The notes under the pieces are model-generated. The model was not told the origin of the DNA, did not search any database, and saw nothing but the letters and a program-made list of their open reading frames with translations. A stretch of 64,000 nt of DNA from contig JAIRWC010000015.1 in NCBI GenBank assembly GCA_031253495.1, forward strand, positions 1-64,000, in the 5' to 3' direction. Each line of letters starts with the position of its first letter. The first letter of the stretch is position 1. The position numbers and the translations under genes were made by a program. The stretch is from Oscillospiraceae bacterium. GTDB taxonomy: Bacteria > Bacillota > Clostridia > Oscillospirales > Ruminococcaceae. Shown piece after piece: positions 35,452 through 44,081 of the stretch.

Positions 35452-36164
35452 GGCTTGTTTTAGCGCTTCAATGTATAAGCGTATGGGATTTCAAACCGAT
35501 TGAAAAATTCGGACAGCCGAAGGTTTTCATAAACGGTTCGGCTTGCCCTTGCGTACGGAAGAAAGGCGGTTTCTTCGTGATAACGCGGGAATTTGCCGTC
35601 CCTTTTTCCCTTTCGGTTTATTCCGGGGCGTTCTTGCCTTTTGAACGCGCTTACGATTTCGTCCCCGCCGATAAGATAATCACGGTCGAATTGGTTCCGC
35701 GCCGTTCCCCCGTTCCGGAGGGTTCGGCCGCCCGCCTTATAATCGGCGGGACGGGGCGAGGCGTGAAAATCGTTTTGGGATACGGTTATTTCCGGCCGGC
35801 GGGAAACGTCGCCGAAGGCGACGGCGAACTGTTTATAGAGAACCCCGGGCGGGTCAACGTCGAGGGGCGCGGCTTTCTGTTGAAAGACGGCGGCGGGGAG
35901 GAATTCATCGCCGTCGGCGCGGCGAAAGACGTTTCGTTCACGCGGTACGGGCTTTCCGACGGCGGCGCGGTTAAGCGCGGCTACGACGCGAAACGGGCGG
36001 TTCTGCTCCCCGCTTTCACGGTTTGCGAAAGCCGGGGAGACCTTTCGATACCGCTGCGCGTTCCGGAGAAAGGTGCGCCGTTATGGGTTTATTCCGCGGG
36101 GGTAACGAGGTTCGACGTCCGCCGGGGCGACGTTTTGAAAATCGGGCGCCCCCCGGAAAAATAA
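35448..36164 (+). CDS. CIS plus-arm protein of unknown function
   Basis: This 238-residue protein begins at ATG 35448, overlapping the DUF4255 stop. It reads MRLVLALQCISVWDFKP, is beta-rich throughout and ends PLWVYSAGVTRFDVRRGDVLKIG. I see no signal, membrane helix or known motif. It resembles a chain of two small beta-sandwich domains, possibly a Pvc16-associated carbohydrate-binding-like part split into a separate gene. Position suggests a role at the cap end of the particle. Confidence 0.55.
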   Translation: MRLVLALQCISVWDFKPIEKFGQPKVFINGSACPCVRKKGGFFVITREFAVPFSLSVYSGAFLPFERAYDFVPADKIITVELVPRRSPVPEGSAARLIIGGTGRGVKIVLGYGYFRPAGNVAEGDGELFIENPGRVNVEGRGFLLKDGGGEEFIAVGAAKDVSFTRYGLSDGGAVKRGYDAKRAVLLPAFTVCESRGDLSIPLRVPEKGAPLWVYSAGVTRFDVRRGDVLKIGRPPEK

Positions 36165-36170
36165 ATGAAA

Positions 36171-36196
36171 GAAGCCGCCCTGCCAAAGGCGGCTTC
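36171..36196. terminator. Convergent terminator after the CIS plus arm
   Basis: A 9-bp stem (36171-36179 with 36188-36196), 8-base loop. On the minus strand it is followed by TTTCATTTATTTTT, a good T tract, and lies about 40 bases past the membrane-protein gene. It also follows the plus-arm stop by seven bases. Confidence 0.7.
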
Positions 36197-36235
36197 GGTT
36201 TGAAAAGGTTACGGCCGTTGAAGATATACCCTTTT

Positions 36236-37210
36236 TTACAACACCGTGGGGATTTCAGTCGGTTCGTTCGGCGCGGGCTGACCGGATTTGTTGAACAGTT
36301 CGCGGAATTTCTTTGAAACCTTGCAGAGGGTTCCGTGCAAATCGCGTTTGAGGGGCTGATTGGCGATTGCCTTGTAATAATCGTTAATCATTATGCAAGT
36401 GGCGTAGGGTTCCACTATAATCGCCTCGATACCGTACAGTATGACGAACGCCAGCAATATGCCGCAAACAATCCCAACCCCGCTCGAAAGGACGGCGCCG
36501 CCGATGACGCTGAATATCCCGTAAAAGACGAGGTAAACCAGCACGCGCAAAATCCAGACGAAAGCGCCGACTTTAAGCGCGCCCTTGAGCATGCCTTTCC
36601 AGCTTTGCGCGTAATACGACAAAGCGTCGCAGGCCTTCTTAAACGCGTTGCCCTCTTCGGAATGGTAGAAAATGTAACTCAACACCGCTTCGTCGATATA
36701 GTTGAGCGCGGTGGAAATGACAAAATTGATGAAAGCCATGACCTTATCCGCGCCGGGAATCCAGGAAAGCAGTTTTTGAACCTTGTTCAGCCATTTCATA
36801 ATCTGCCGCGTCGCGCCGGAGATGAGCGCGTCGGCGACGAAAGCGATATTCACCGCGCCGAAGTGCCCTTTGACTTTCTCCGTGCCGTAGGCGACGACGC
36901 CCTTGTAGCCTTTTTCGGTAACGGGAACCTGCCCCGTCTTTATAAACTCCGTAATCGCCGCGACGTGCGCCGCCTTTATCATGTAAAGGAAATACCTTTG
37001 GGCGAACCTTATCACCCCGAACATTCCGCCGAAGAAAATAACGGCGACGATAAAAACGGCTTGACCGTTCTCCCTTAACTGATAGCATAAAAAAATCCCG
37101 ATAGCCCCGACGGCGAGCATAATCAGCGTAACCACGATATACGCGAGGGCGCGGACGGCGACAAACGACTTTGTCGCTTTGAGAATTTTGGCGGCGGATA
37201 ATTTTTCCAT
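36236..37210 (-). CDS. Multi-pass membrane protein of unknown function
   Basis: This 324-residue protein has four to five hydrophobic segments, including ALAYIVVTLIMLAVGAIGIF, AVFIVAVIFFGG and, near the C-terminus, VGAFVWILRVLVYLVFYGIF and ILLAFVILYGIEAIIV (shown in part). I choose the ATG at 37210, with GGAGGT ten bases upstream. Longer starts at 37228 and 37303 lack such a site. The C-terminal tail is Pro/Glu-rich. It lies 76 bases after nrdR. No family recognised. Confidence 0.7.
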   Translation of the reverse strand: MEKLSAAKILKATKSFVAVRALAYIVVTLIMLAVGAIGIFLCYQLRENGQAVFIVAVIFFGGMFGVIRFAQRYFLYMIKAAHVAAITEFIKTGQVPVTEKGYKGVVAYGTEKVKGHFGAVNIAFVADALISGATRQIMKWLNKVQKLLSWIPGADKVMAFINFVISTALNYIDEAVLSYIFYHSEEGNAFKKACDALSYYAQSWKGMLKGALKVGAFVWILRVLVYLVFYGIFSVIGGAVLSSGVGIVCGILLAFVILYGIEAIIVEPYATCIMINDYYKAIANQPLKRDLHGTLCKVSKKFRELFNKSGQPAPNEPTEIPTVL

Positions 37211-37286
37211 AAAAGCATGAACCTCCATAAAAATTTTGTTATTACACTTCACGCAAAATTGCCATACCACGGCCGACCGGCCGTCG

Positions 37287-37748
37287 TCAAGGCGTTTTTT
37301 CAAGTTCCGAAGAGAGTTCGCTGATTATCTTGATAAAACTCTCGACGTCGTCAAACTCGCGGTAAACCGACGCGAACCTGACATAAGCCACATGGTCTAT
37401 GTCCTTGAGTTTTCGCAAAACGATTTCCCCGATTTTTTCGGAAGACACCTCCCTTTGAAGCCGGTTCTTAAAATCGGTTTGAATGTTTTCCACCATGCTT
37501 TCGACCGTCTTCAGCTTGACGGGGCGTTTAATCGTCGCCCTTAACACGCGGTCAATCAGCTTTTGGCTGTCAAAAGGCTCGATGGTATTGTCTTTTTTCA
37601 CGACCATGACGGGCATATCCTCGATTATCTCATACGTCGTGAACCTTTCGGAGCATTTTAAACACTCTCTGCGCCTGCGGATTTTATTTTCCGTCGGGCG
37701 CGAATCAATCACCCTGCTGTCGTCATACCCGCAATCGGGACATTTCAT
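37287..37748 (-). CDS. nrdR: Ribonucleotide reductase regulator NrdR
   Basis: This 153-residue repressor has a zinc ribbon (CPDCG near the start, CLKC at about 31-34) and an ATP-cone domain (VVKKDNTIEPFD...). It senses ATP/dATP and represses ribonucleotide reductase genes. The start is the ATG at 37748 with GGGTGG upstream; extension to 37799 is not conserved. It has its own promoter. No nrd genes occur here. Confidence 0.95.
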   Translation of the reverse strand: MKCPDCGYDDSRVIDSRPTENKIRRRRECLKCSERFTTYEIIEDMPVMVVKKDNTIEPFDSQKLIDRVLRATIKRPVKLKTVESMVENIQTDFKNRLQREVSSEKIGEIVLRKLKDIDHVAYVRFASVYREFDDVESFIKIISELSSELEKTP

Positions 37749-37800
37749 AAATCCACCCGCTTTCCCGTATCCCGCTTTCCCGTCGCGGAATAACAACAAT

Positions 37801-37829
37801 ATGATAGCACTATTTTAATAATATTGCAA
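37801..37829 (-). promoter_or_regulatory. Sigma-A promoter of nrdR
   Basis: Minus strand: TTGCAA (37824-37829), 17 bases, TATCAT (37801-37806). The predicted start is near 37794, 46 bases before the nrdR ATG. Confidence 0.65.
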
Positions 37830-37837
37830 TACTTTTT

Positions 37838-38623
37838 CTATAAATTGTGATAAATTTCTTCCAGTTTCCTCACGCAGACGGCCAATTCCGTATAATCCCC
37901 GTAACCGCTCCTGTACAGTTCCACCGCGGCGCCGCCGGAATAGCCGGACGCCTTCAACTTCCCGAAAAACCCCGCGAAGTCGAAATCCCCCGTTCCCGGC
38001 GGGAGACAGTCGTATTCCCCGTCGCTGTCGCTCAAATGAAGGTGGATAAGTTTGTCGCCTATCCCGTCGAGGACGTCGAACGCCGTGTAACCGGCGCGCA
38101 GGGCCTGTTTTATATCGAGCACGAACTTTATCTCGCCGCCCATCTCCCGCGAAAGCGTTTCAAGGAAGCTAAGGCTGCCGCTTTTGCAATAGCTCACGTT
38201 TTCCTGGGCGACGGTAACGCCGTATTCCCTGCCCGCGCCGATTAACGCGGAAAGCCGCTCCATATAAACCCCGTCGCCGCACTTCGCGCTTGAAATCGCG
38301 CCGTGAACAACAAAGATACGCGCCCCCAACTCGGTCATCGCCGCGAAATACCTTTTGTACATATCGAGCATTTCATCGACACGCCTGTCATACGACGAAA
38401 AGAGGAACAGCGTTTCCATCGGCGACGAAAACGGATGCGCCGACATAACGTTCATGCCGTAATCCCTCACGACGGCTTTTATCGCGGAAAAAATCCCCCC
38501 CTCCAATTCCTTGGTGGAGTTTAAGAAGATTTCGGCGTTTTTCACCCCTGTTTCCGCGAGCTTCAATAACGCGTCTTCGGTATGCATGGGATAAAGCGAC
38601 GCCGTCGAAACGCCTATCTGCAT
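37838..38623 (-). CDS. Sugar-phosphate isomerase/epimerase-like TIM-barrel protein
   Basis: This 261-residue protein of the xylose isomerase-like/AP endonuclease 2 superfamily opens IGVSTASLYPMHTEDAL and contains VMSAHPFSSPME, FVVHGA, VAQENVSYC, FVLDIKQA, LHLSDSDGEYDCLPPG and AAVELYRSGYGD. Acidic and histidine metal ligands are present. Substrate is unknown; sugar or inositol derivatives are usual. It follows secDF by 26 bases with GGGGTG as ribosome binding site. Confidence 0.8.
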   Translation of the reverse strand: MQIGVSTASLYPMHTEDALLKLAETGVKNAEIFLNSTKELEGGIFSAIKAVVRDYGMNVMSAHPFSSPMETLFLFSSYDRRVDEMLDMYKRYFAAMTELGARIFVVHGAISSAKCGDGVYMERLSALIGAGREYGVTVAQENVSYCKSGSLSFLETLSREMGGEIKFVLDIKQALRAGYTAFDVLDGIGDKLIHLHLSDSDGEYDCLPPGTGDFDFAGFFGKLKASGYSGGAAVELYRSGYGDYTELAVCVRKLEEIYHNL

Positions 38624-38649
38624 AATTCACCCCGATTATACGGGAGCCG

Positions 38650-41037
38650 TTATCCCCGCCCCGCGACTTCCGCCCGCGATTTGCTTTTCGCGTTTTTTCG
38701 CCTGTATTCCTGCCATACCACCCACAGCGGCGCGGAAATGAACAGCGAGGAGAAGAAGCCGGCAATCATCCCCACCGTCATCGGAAACGCGAAGCTGATT
38801 ATCGAGTTTATACCCGCGATTACCGCCACGGCGCATATGGAGCCCAGCGTGAACACCGTGGTAATCGTGGTGTTCAAAGACCGCGTGAACGACTGGCTTA
38901 CGCTCTTGTTGACGAGTTCCCTGTAACTCGCCCTGTTCCCCAAAAGGGCGCGGTTTTCGCGGATGCGGTCGTATATGACAATGGTGCTGTTTATCGAATA
39001 GCCGAGCACGGTCAGCACGACCGCCATAAAGTTCGCGTCGACGGAAAGGCGGAAGAATATAACCGCCGCGAACACCAGCAAAACGTCGTGCAAAAGCGCG
39101 ATTATCGCGCAGGCCCCCGCCGACCACCCGCCGATTTTCTTAAACCTTAACGCGATGTACAGCACGAGGACGATGAAAGAGAACACGACCGCCACAAGAC
39201 ATTTCAAAAAGAAGGTTTTGCCCATGGCGGGGCTGACGTTCTGCTTTTGGGAGGTCAGCGGGCTTGTGTCCAAATTATCGAACTTGCCGGCCAAAATCCG
39301 TTCCAACTCGTCCAAGGTATCGGTCGTTACGGCTTCGTTCGAGGTGAACGCGATTGTTATGTTTTCCGCGCCGGAGCCGAAAGACGAACCGGTGGTAACC
39401 TTGACCGAACCTTTCCCCGTTTCCTCGACGGCGCTTTTAACCTTGGCGGCGTCTATTTCCCCCTCGTAGGCGTAAGTCAATATCGAGCCGCCCTTAAATT
39501 CAATCGCCACCTCAAGACCTGACGCCATAAGCACGACGAAAGCCGCAAGGACGATAACCGCGGGGGTAATAATGAAAGGGGCTTTGTTCTTCACCGCGTC
39601 GAACGGTTTCTTTTCCTCTTTCGGCTTTTCCTCGCCGTCCTTGTAGCCGCCGTAGAGATGAGGCTTCCTGAACGCCTTAAACTTTGATATCGAATAAATC
39701 ATTATCCTCGACGCGAACACGCCGAAAACAAAGTTAAGGATTACCCCGACTATGAGCGTGTACCCGAACGAGTAAATAGTTCCCGCCGTGCTGGGGCCGA
39801 ACATGAAGAACACGGGGGACAGCGCCATCGACGCCCAGCTGTCCGGCGTCCCGAACGCGCCCATCAGTATGAACGCAATCATAAGCACGGTTATATTCCC
39901 GTCGAAAATGGCGGTGAAAGCCCTCTTATACCCGGAAACGAGCGCGCCGTCAAGCGACTTGCCCATCCTTAATTCCTCTTTTATCCTCTCTCCGGTTATA
40001 ACGTTGGCGTCTATGCCCATTCCGAGCGACAAAACGATACCCGCGATACCCGGAATTGTCAGGGTGAAGCTCTCGTTAAACCCGAAGAATCCGGAAATGA
40101 CGGCCAACGAGCCGAACGCCTGCCCGAGCAGACCGAACACCGCGATTACGCCGGGGAGCCTGTACAGGCTTGTCATAAACACGGCGATTAAAGCGAACGC
40201 GATTACGCCCGCCAGCGCCATGGCGTCCCTCGCGCCCATCCCGAGCGTGGGGGTAATCGTGCTGAAGCTGTCAATCTTCAGTTTATAGGGGAGCGCGCCG
40301 CCGTTGATTTTATTCGCCAGCGACTTCGCTTCGTCGAGGGTAAATTCCCCGGTAATCGACGCCCTTCCGCCGGAAATCTGCTCGTTCACCCTCGGTGACG
40401 AAACGTAAACGTCGTCCAACCATATCGAGATTACGTCCCTGCCCGCGAGGCGCCCCGTCGCTTCCGCGAACTTATCGCTTCCGGAAGGGTTGAGGGACAG
40501 GCTGACCATGTATTCCCTCGTCTGGGAATCGTAGTTGGCGGCGGCCCTGTCCACGTCAATCCCGGAAATAACTATCGGCAAATCCTCATAATTCGGTTTT
40601 TCCTCCGATATCATGCCCTCCCTGAACGTGAGCATCGCCGTTTCGCCCAATTCCTTAACGGCCTCTTCCGGGTTGAACGACGAGTCGCCGGACTGCCAAG
40701 GGAAGCGCACGATTACGCGCCCCGTGTTATAATCCGCGTAAACTTCGTAGTCGGTGATGTTCTTTGAAATCATCCTCGTTTCGATAACCGTTTTCGCCGC
40801 GTCCACGTTGTCGCTCGTTACCGAGGAAAAATCCGCGACGTCCGGAACGAAGGTTACGTCCACGCCGCCGCGTATGTCGATACCCCAACGGATATCGCCC
40901 ACGCCCTTAATCCAGGTGGTGGAATAGTCGCCGTAATAAGTTCTGAACCCGACCGTCGTCAGCGCGGAAAACCCCAGAATAAGCAGCGCGGTTATAACGA
41001 ACACCGGCTTTTTAATTTTCTTCAAGCGCCTTTTCAC
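38650..41037 (-). CDS. secDF: Protein translocase SecDF (fused)
   Basis: This 795-residue fusion of SecD and SecF uses ion-motive force to pull exported proteins across the membrane. The SecD half has DIRGGVDVTF near residue 55, a periplasmic P1 region and LGMGARDAMALAGVIA. The SecF half begins around 480 with VAIEFKGGSILTYAYEG and ends with VVLTVLGYSINSTIVIYDRIRE, NKSVSQSFTRSLNTT. The start appears to be GTG at 41037. Its usual partner yajC is 6 kb away. Confidence 0.95.
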   Translation of the reverse strand: MKRRLKKIKKPVFVITALLILGFSALTTVGFRTYYGDYSTTWIKGVGDIRWGIDIRGGVDVTFVPDVADFSSVTSDNVDAAKTVIETRMISKNITDYEVYADYNTGRVIVRFPWQSGDSSFNPEEAVKELGETAMLTFREGMISEEKPNYEDLPIVISGIDVDRAAANYDSQTREYMVSLSLNPSGSDKFAEATGRLAGRDVISIWLDDVYVSSPRVNEQISGGRASITGEFTLDEAKSLANKINGGALPYKLKIDSFSTITPTLGMGARDAMALAGVIAFALIAVFMTSLYRLPGVIAVFGLLGQAFGSLAVISGFFGFNESFTLTIPGIAGIVLSLGMGIDANVITGERIKEELRMGKSLDGALVSGYKRAFTAIFDGNITVLMIAFILMGAFGTPDSWASMALSPVFFMFGPSTAGTIYSFGYTLIVGVILNFVFGVFASRIMIYSISKFKAFRKPHLYGGYKDGEEKPKEEKKPFDAVKNKAPFIITPAVIVLAAFVVLMASGLEVAIEFKGGSILTYAYEGEIDAAKVKSAVEETGKGSVKVTTGSSFGSGAENITIAFTSNEAVTTDTLDELERILAGKFDNLDTSPLTSQKQNVSPAMGKTFFLKCLVAVVFSFIVLVLYIALRFKKIGGWSAGACAIIALLHDVLLVFAAVIFFRLSVDANFMAVVLTVLGYSINSTIVIYDRIRENRALLGNRASYRELVNKSVSQSFTRSLNTTITTVFTLGSICAVAVIAGINSIISFAFPMTVGMIAGFFSSLFISAPLWVVWQEYRRKNAKSKSRAEVAGRG

Positions 41038-41096
41038 TCCGTTTCTTTATGGTTTCGGCGGTTTGCCGTAAAAGTTTCGCAAATCGTGCTTTCAGT

Positions 41097-41125
41097 ATTA
41101 TAACGCAATTACCGCGAATAGTCAA
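41097..41125 (-). promoter_or_regulatory. Sigma-A promoter of secDF
   Basis: Minus strand: TTGACT (41120-41125), 17 bases, TATAAT (41097-41102), 60 bases before the secDF start. A strong consensus match. Confidence 0.8.
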
Positions 41126-41169
41126 GCGTTATAATCTTTTAAAATGAAAACTGCCGCCGAAACAGGGAT

Positions 41170-44073
41170 TTAATCCGCCGATTTCAACGCTTCGACCATG
41201 TCGGTTTTTTTGAGATAAAAGTGCATAAACGCCGACACGAGCACAGAAAACGCCATCGTAACAACCGCCGCGAAAATATAGCTCGACAGGTGTATGTCCC
41301 GCCCGAACATAACGTCGTCCACCTCCGCCGTCCGAATGACGAACATAGACAAGAACCTCCCCGCCGCCAAGCCGAAGCCCGTTCCGAGTAGCGTGAGGAG
41401 CAGGTTCTCGCGGAAGACGTACATATCCACCTCCAAATCGTGGAACCCCAATACCTTCAAAGTGGAGATTTCGCGTATGCGCTCGCGTATGTTTATGTTC
41501 GTGAGGTTGTACAGCACGATTACCGACAGCGCGCCCGCCGCGAATATAAGTATGACGATTACCGAGTTGAGCGTGTTTATCATCTCTTCAAACCCGCCGG
41601 CGTAGTCGCTGACGTAAACCGTGGCCAAGGCGAGCTTTTCGTCAAGCAGACGCGCCGCCAGACCGTCTTGGTCTTCGCGGGGGACGCCTTTGAAGTAAAC
41701 GGAGCCGTATTCCGGCTCCCCGCCGAACAACCCGCGATAAACCTCTTCCGACACGCGCAGGTAATGCCACGCGTAATTTTCGGAAACGCCGCCGATTTTA
41801 ACCTCCGTCTTTTCGGTTTCGGACTTGCGGAGCGTTACGGTATCGCCGTCCTTAACGCCGAGGAGCCTCGCCGCCTTTTCGGTTATAATCGCGCCGCTTC
41901 GGCTTAAATCGTATTCCTCCCCGCTGACGCGGTTACGCGCCGAGAAATAACCGCCCGCCCTTTCGGCGTCCTCTATAACCGCCACCGTCAGCTCGACGCT
42001 CTTGCCGCCGTATTCGCACGGCATGACCTTTTCATAAACGTATAAGGTTTCGCAGCCGTACTCGCCGTAAACCGCGTTTAACCTCTCCCTGCCGGAAGCG
42101 TTCGTTTTTTCGTCAATCAAGGAATACCCGGAATACATGGCGACTTTGCCGAACTGCAGCTTCGCCACGTCCCCTATGCCGTCCTTAAGCGCGAACGCGG
42201 TAAGCGTCAGCGCGGTGCATCCCGCTATTCCCGTTACCGTCATCAGCATACGCTGTTTGTACCGAAAAATGTTTCTGAACGTAACCTTGCCGGAAAAACC
42301 CACGCGGTTCCAGATAAAACCGATTTTCTCAAGGAACACGCGCTTGCCCTTTTTAGGCGCTTTCGGGCGCATCAGCCGCGCGGGCGATTCCGAAAGCTCT
42401 TTCCTTGTCGAAAGAAACACCACCAGCGCGGTTAAACCGCCGGAAGCCGCGACCGATATCAAAGACAGCTTCAAGTCATACGGCATAACCGCGTCGGGGA
42501 AGTTATACATCATTTGGTACGCCGTGATGATTACGTAAGGAAACAGCTTCATACACGCCGACAGACCCGCGACGCTCCCGAAAACCGCCGCGCTGACCGC
42601 GTAAAGCATATATTTGAACATAATCGCGCCGTTACCGTAGCCAAGTGCTTTGAACAAACCCAACTGAACCCTTTGCTCCTCCGCCATGCGTGAAATCGTC
42701 GTGGAACACACCAAAACCGCCACGAGCAGGAAAAACACGGGGAACGCTTTCGCTATGCTGTTTATCCTGTCGGCGTTTTCGCCGTATTCGGTATAGCCCG
42801 GGTTGTCGTCGCGGTCAAACACGTACCAGACGGGCTTTTCCAATTCCGCCAAATCGCGCCGCGCCTTTTCCGTTTCCCTGTTTGCCTCGGCGAATTTCTC
42901 CTCCGCCTCCCTTTCGCCGTCGATATAATCCGCCAAGCCTTGTTCATAATCCGCCAAACCCCGCTCGTATTCGGCTGTCCCGTCGTCTGACGCGGCGCGC
43001 CCCTTCTCGTATTCCGCCCATCCGTAATCAAGCTCCGCGCGCGTTCTCGCCATCGCTTCCTCGCCGTAAGCGGCGACCGCCAGTTCGTATCGCTCCTCCC
43101 CCGAAAGCAGCGCCGCCCTGCTTTCCTCAAGCGCCGCCTCGCCGGCGTCTATTTCGGCTTTGGCGCCGTCCAACGCCGTTTTCGCGTCGTCAAGTTTTTT
43201 TTTCGCGTCGGCTAATTCTTCAAGGGCTTCGCGCTTGGCGGCGTTTAACTCGTTTTCGGCTTTCGCTATCTCCTTTTCCGCCCGCGCGACAATTTCGCCC
43301 AGCCGCTCTTCCGAACGGCGTTCGCCCGCGCTTTCCAGCGTTTCCGCGATTTTGGCGGCGGCGGCGGCATATTCGCCGGAATAGCAGTTAAATTCGCGCA
43401 GCTCGCCGAATTGCGCGTATACTTCCGTGTAATAATCGTATTTGAAATTGCTTTCGGGGATAAAAACGGCGAACTGTATCACGCCGTTGCCCACCATCGT
43501 ATAACCGCGCGTGTCGTCGCTCGGGTAAAGCGGCGTGCGGCAGACCCCCACGACGGTAAACGCGGCGTTCTCCAAAACCTCGCCTACGTCCGCGTCCTTA
43601 TCGCCGCTTTTAAAGGCGATTTTCTCGCCGATAAGCGCGACGTCGGTATACCATCTTCCGTCGACGACGCATTCGTCCGCCCTTTCGGGGAATCTTCCAT
43701 CGATGATTTCAATTTTGTTTAACGGCAGATTTTCCCCGCCGTCGGGTATTGTCATAACGCGGACCACGCTCTCGCTGTTATCGTCTTGTAAAATCAAGTC
43801 GGAAAAATACGCCGCGTATACTTTCATGTCGAAATCGAGGGCGTTTATCGCGACCACGTCGTTTTCGTCGAACCCGAACGAGGAAACAAGCCGGAAATCA
43901 GCCAAATCCAGCCTGTCGTAATAATTTTCCGCGGAATACCGCATATCATAAGGCGATGCGGTTATCCCCGCGAAAAAGCCCACGCCGAGCGCCGTTATCG
44001 CAAAAATTGACAGATAACGGGTAAAAGAGGATTTTATTTCCCTGAGGGCGTTTTTCAGCACGGTCCTGTTCAT
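41170..44073 (-). CDS. FtsX-family ABC transporter permease with coiled coil
   Basis: This 967-residue permease has one helix near the N-terminus, an extracytoplasmic domain, a long charged coiled coil (about 260-410, rich in Ala, Glu, Lys), three helices (FFLLVAVLVCSTTISRM...), a second external domain and three terminal helices. It ends in a FYLKKTDMVEALKSAD tail. Members act as mechanotransmission permeases for lipoprotein or peptide functions rather than as import channels. No ATPase gene is adjacent, so the partner is encoded elsewhere. It follows the leucine-rich repeat gene by eight bases. Confidence 0.88.
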   Translation of the reverse strand: MNRTVLKNALREIKSSFTRYLSIFAITALGVGFFAGITASPYDMRYSAENYYDRLDLADFRLVSSFGFDENDVVAINALDFDMKVYAAYFSDLILQDDNSESVVRVMTIPDGGENLPLNKIEIIDGRFPERADECVVDGRWYTDVALIGEKIAFKSGDKDADVGEVLENAAFTVVGVCRTPLYPSDDTRGYTMVGNGVIQFAVFIPESNFKYDYYTEVYAQFGELREFNCYSGEYAAAAAKIAETLESAGERRSEERLGEIVARAEKEIAKAENELNAAKREALEELADAKKKLDDAKTALDGAKAEIDAGEAALEESRAALLSGEERYELAVAAYGEEAMARTRAELDYGWAEYEKGRAASDDGTAEYERGLADYEQGLADYIDGEREAEEKFAEANRETEKARRDLAELEKPVWYVFDRDDNPGYTEYGENADRINSIAKAFPVFFLLVAVLVCSTTISRMAEEQRVQLGLFKALGYGNGAIMFKYMLYAVSAAVFGSVAGLSACMKLFPYVIITAYQMMYNFPDAVMPYDLKLSLISVAASGGLTALVVFLSTRKELSESPARLMRPKAPKKGKRVFLEKIGFIWNRVGFSGKVTFRNIFRYKQRMLMTVTGIAGCTALTLTAFALKDGIGDVAKLQFGKVAMYSGYSLIDEKTNASGRERLNAVYGEYGCETLYVYEKVMPCEYGGKSVELTVAVIEDAERAGGYFSARNRVSGEEYDLSRSGAIITEKAARLLGVKDGDTVTLRKSETEKTEVKIGGVSENYAWHYLRVSEEVYRGLFGGEPEYGSVYFKGVPREDQDGLAARLLDEKLALATVYVSDYAGGFEEMINTLNSVIVILIFAAGALSVIVLYNLTNINIRERIREISTLKVLGFHDLEVDMYVFRENLLLTLLGTGFGLAAGRFLSMFVIRTAEVDDVMFGRDIHLSSYIFAAVVTMAFSVLVSAFMHFYLKKTDMVEALKSAD

Positions 44074-44081
44074 ATATAATC

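Noticed and set aside
14414-36164. Prophage
   Set aside because: Tail genes are present but there are no capsid, portal, terminase, integrase or lysis genes, and the AAA+, DUF4157 and DUF4255 genes mark a CIS.
37267-37282. Palindrome ACGGCCGACCGGCCGT after nrdR as a terminator
   Set aside because: No T tract follows on the minus strand and the loop would be only four bases.
41054-41162. Inverted repeat GTTTCGGCGG / CCGCCGAAAC as a terminator
   Set aside because: The arms are about 90 bases apart and enclose the secDF promoter, so a simple terminator is unlikely.
42690-43391. 233-codon plus-strand Arg/Pro-rich open frame
   Set aside because: It is antisense to the coiled-coil part of the permease; composition reflects codon bias.
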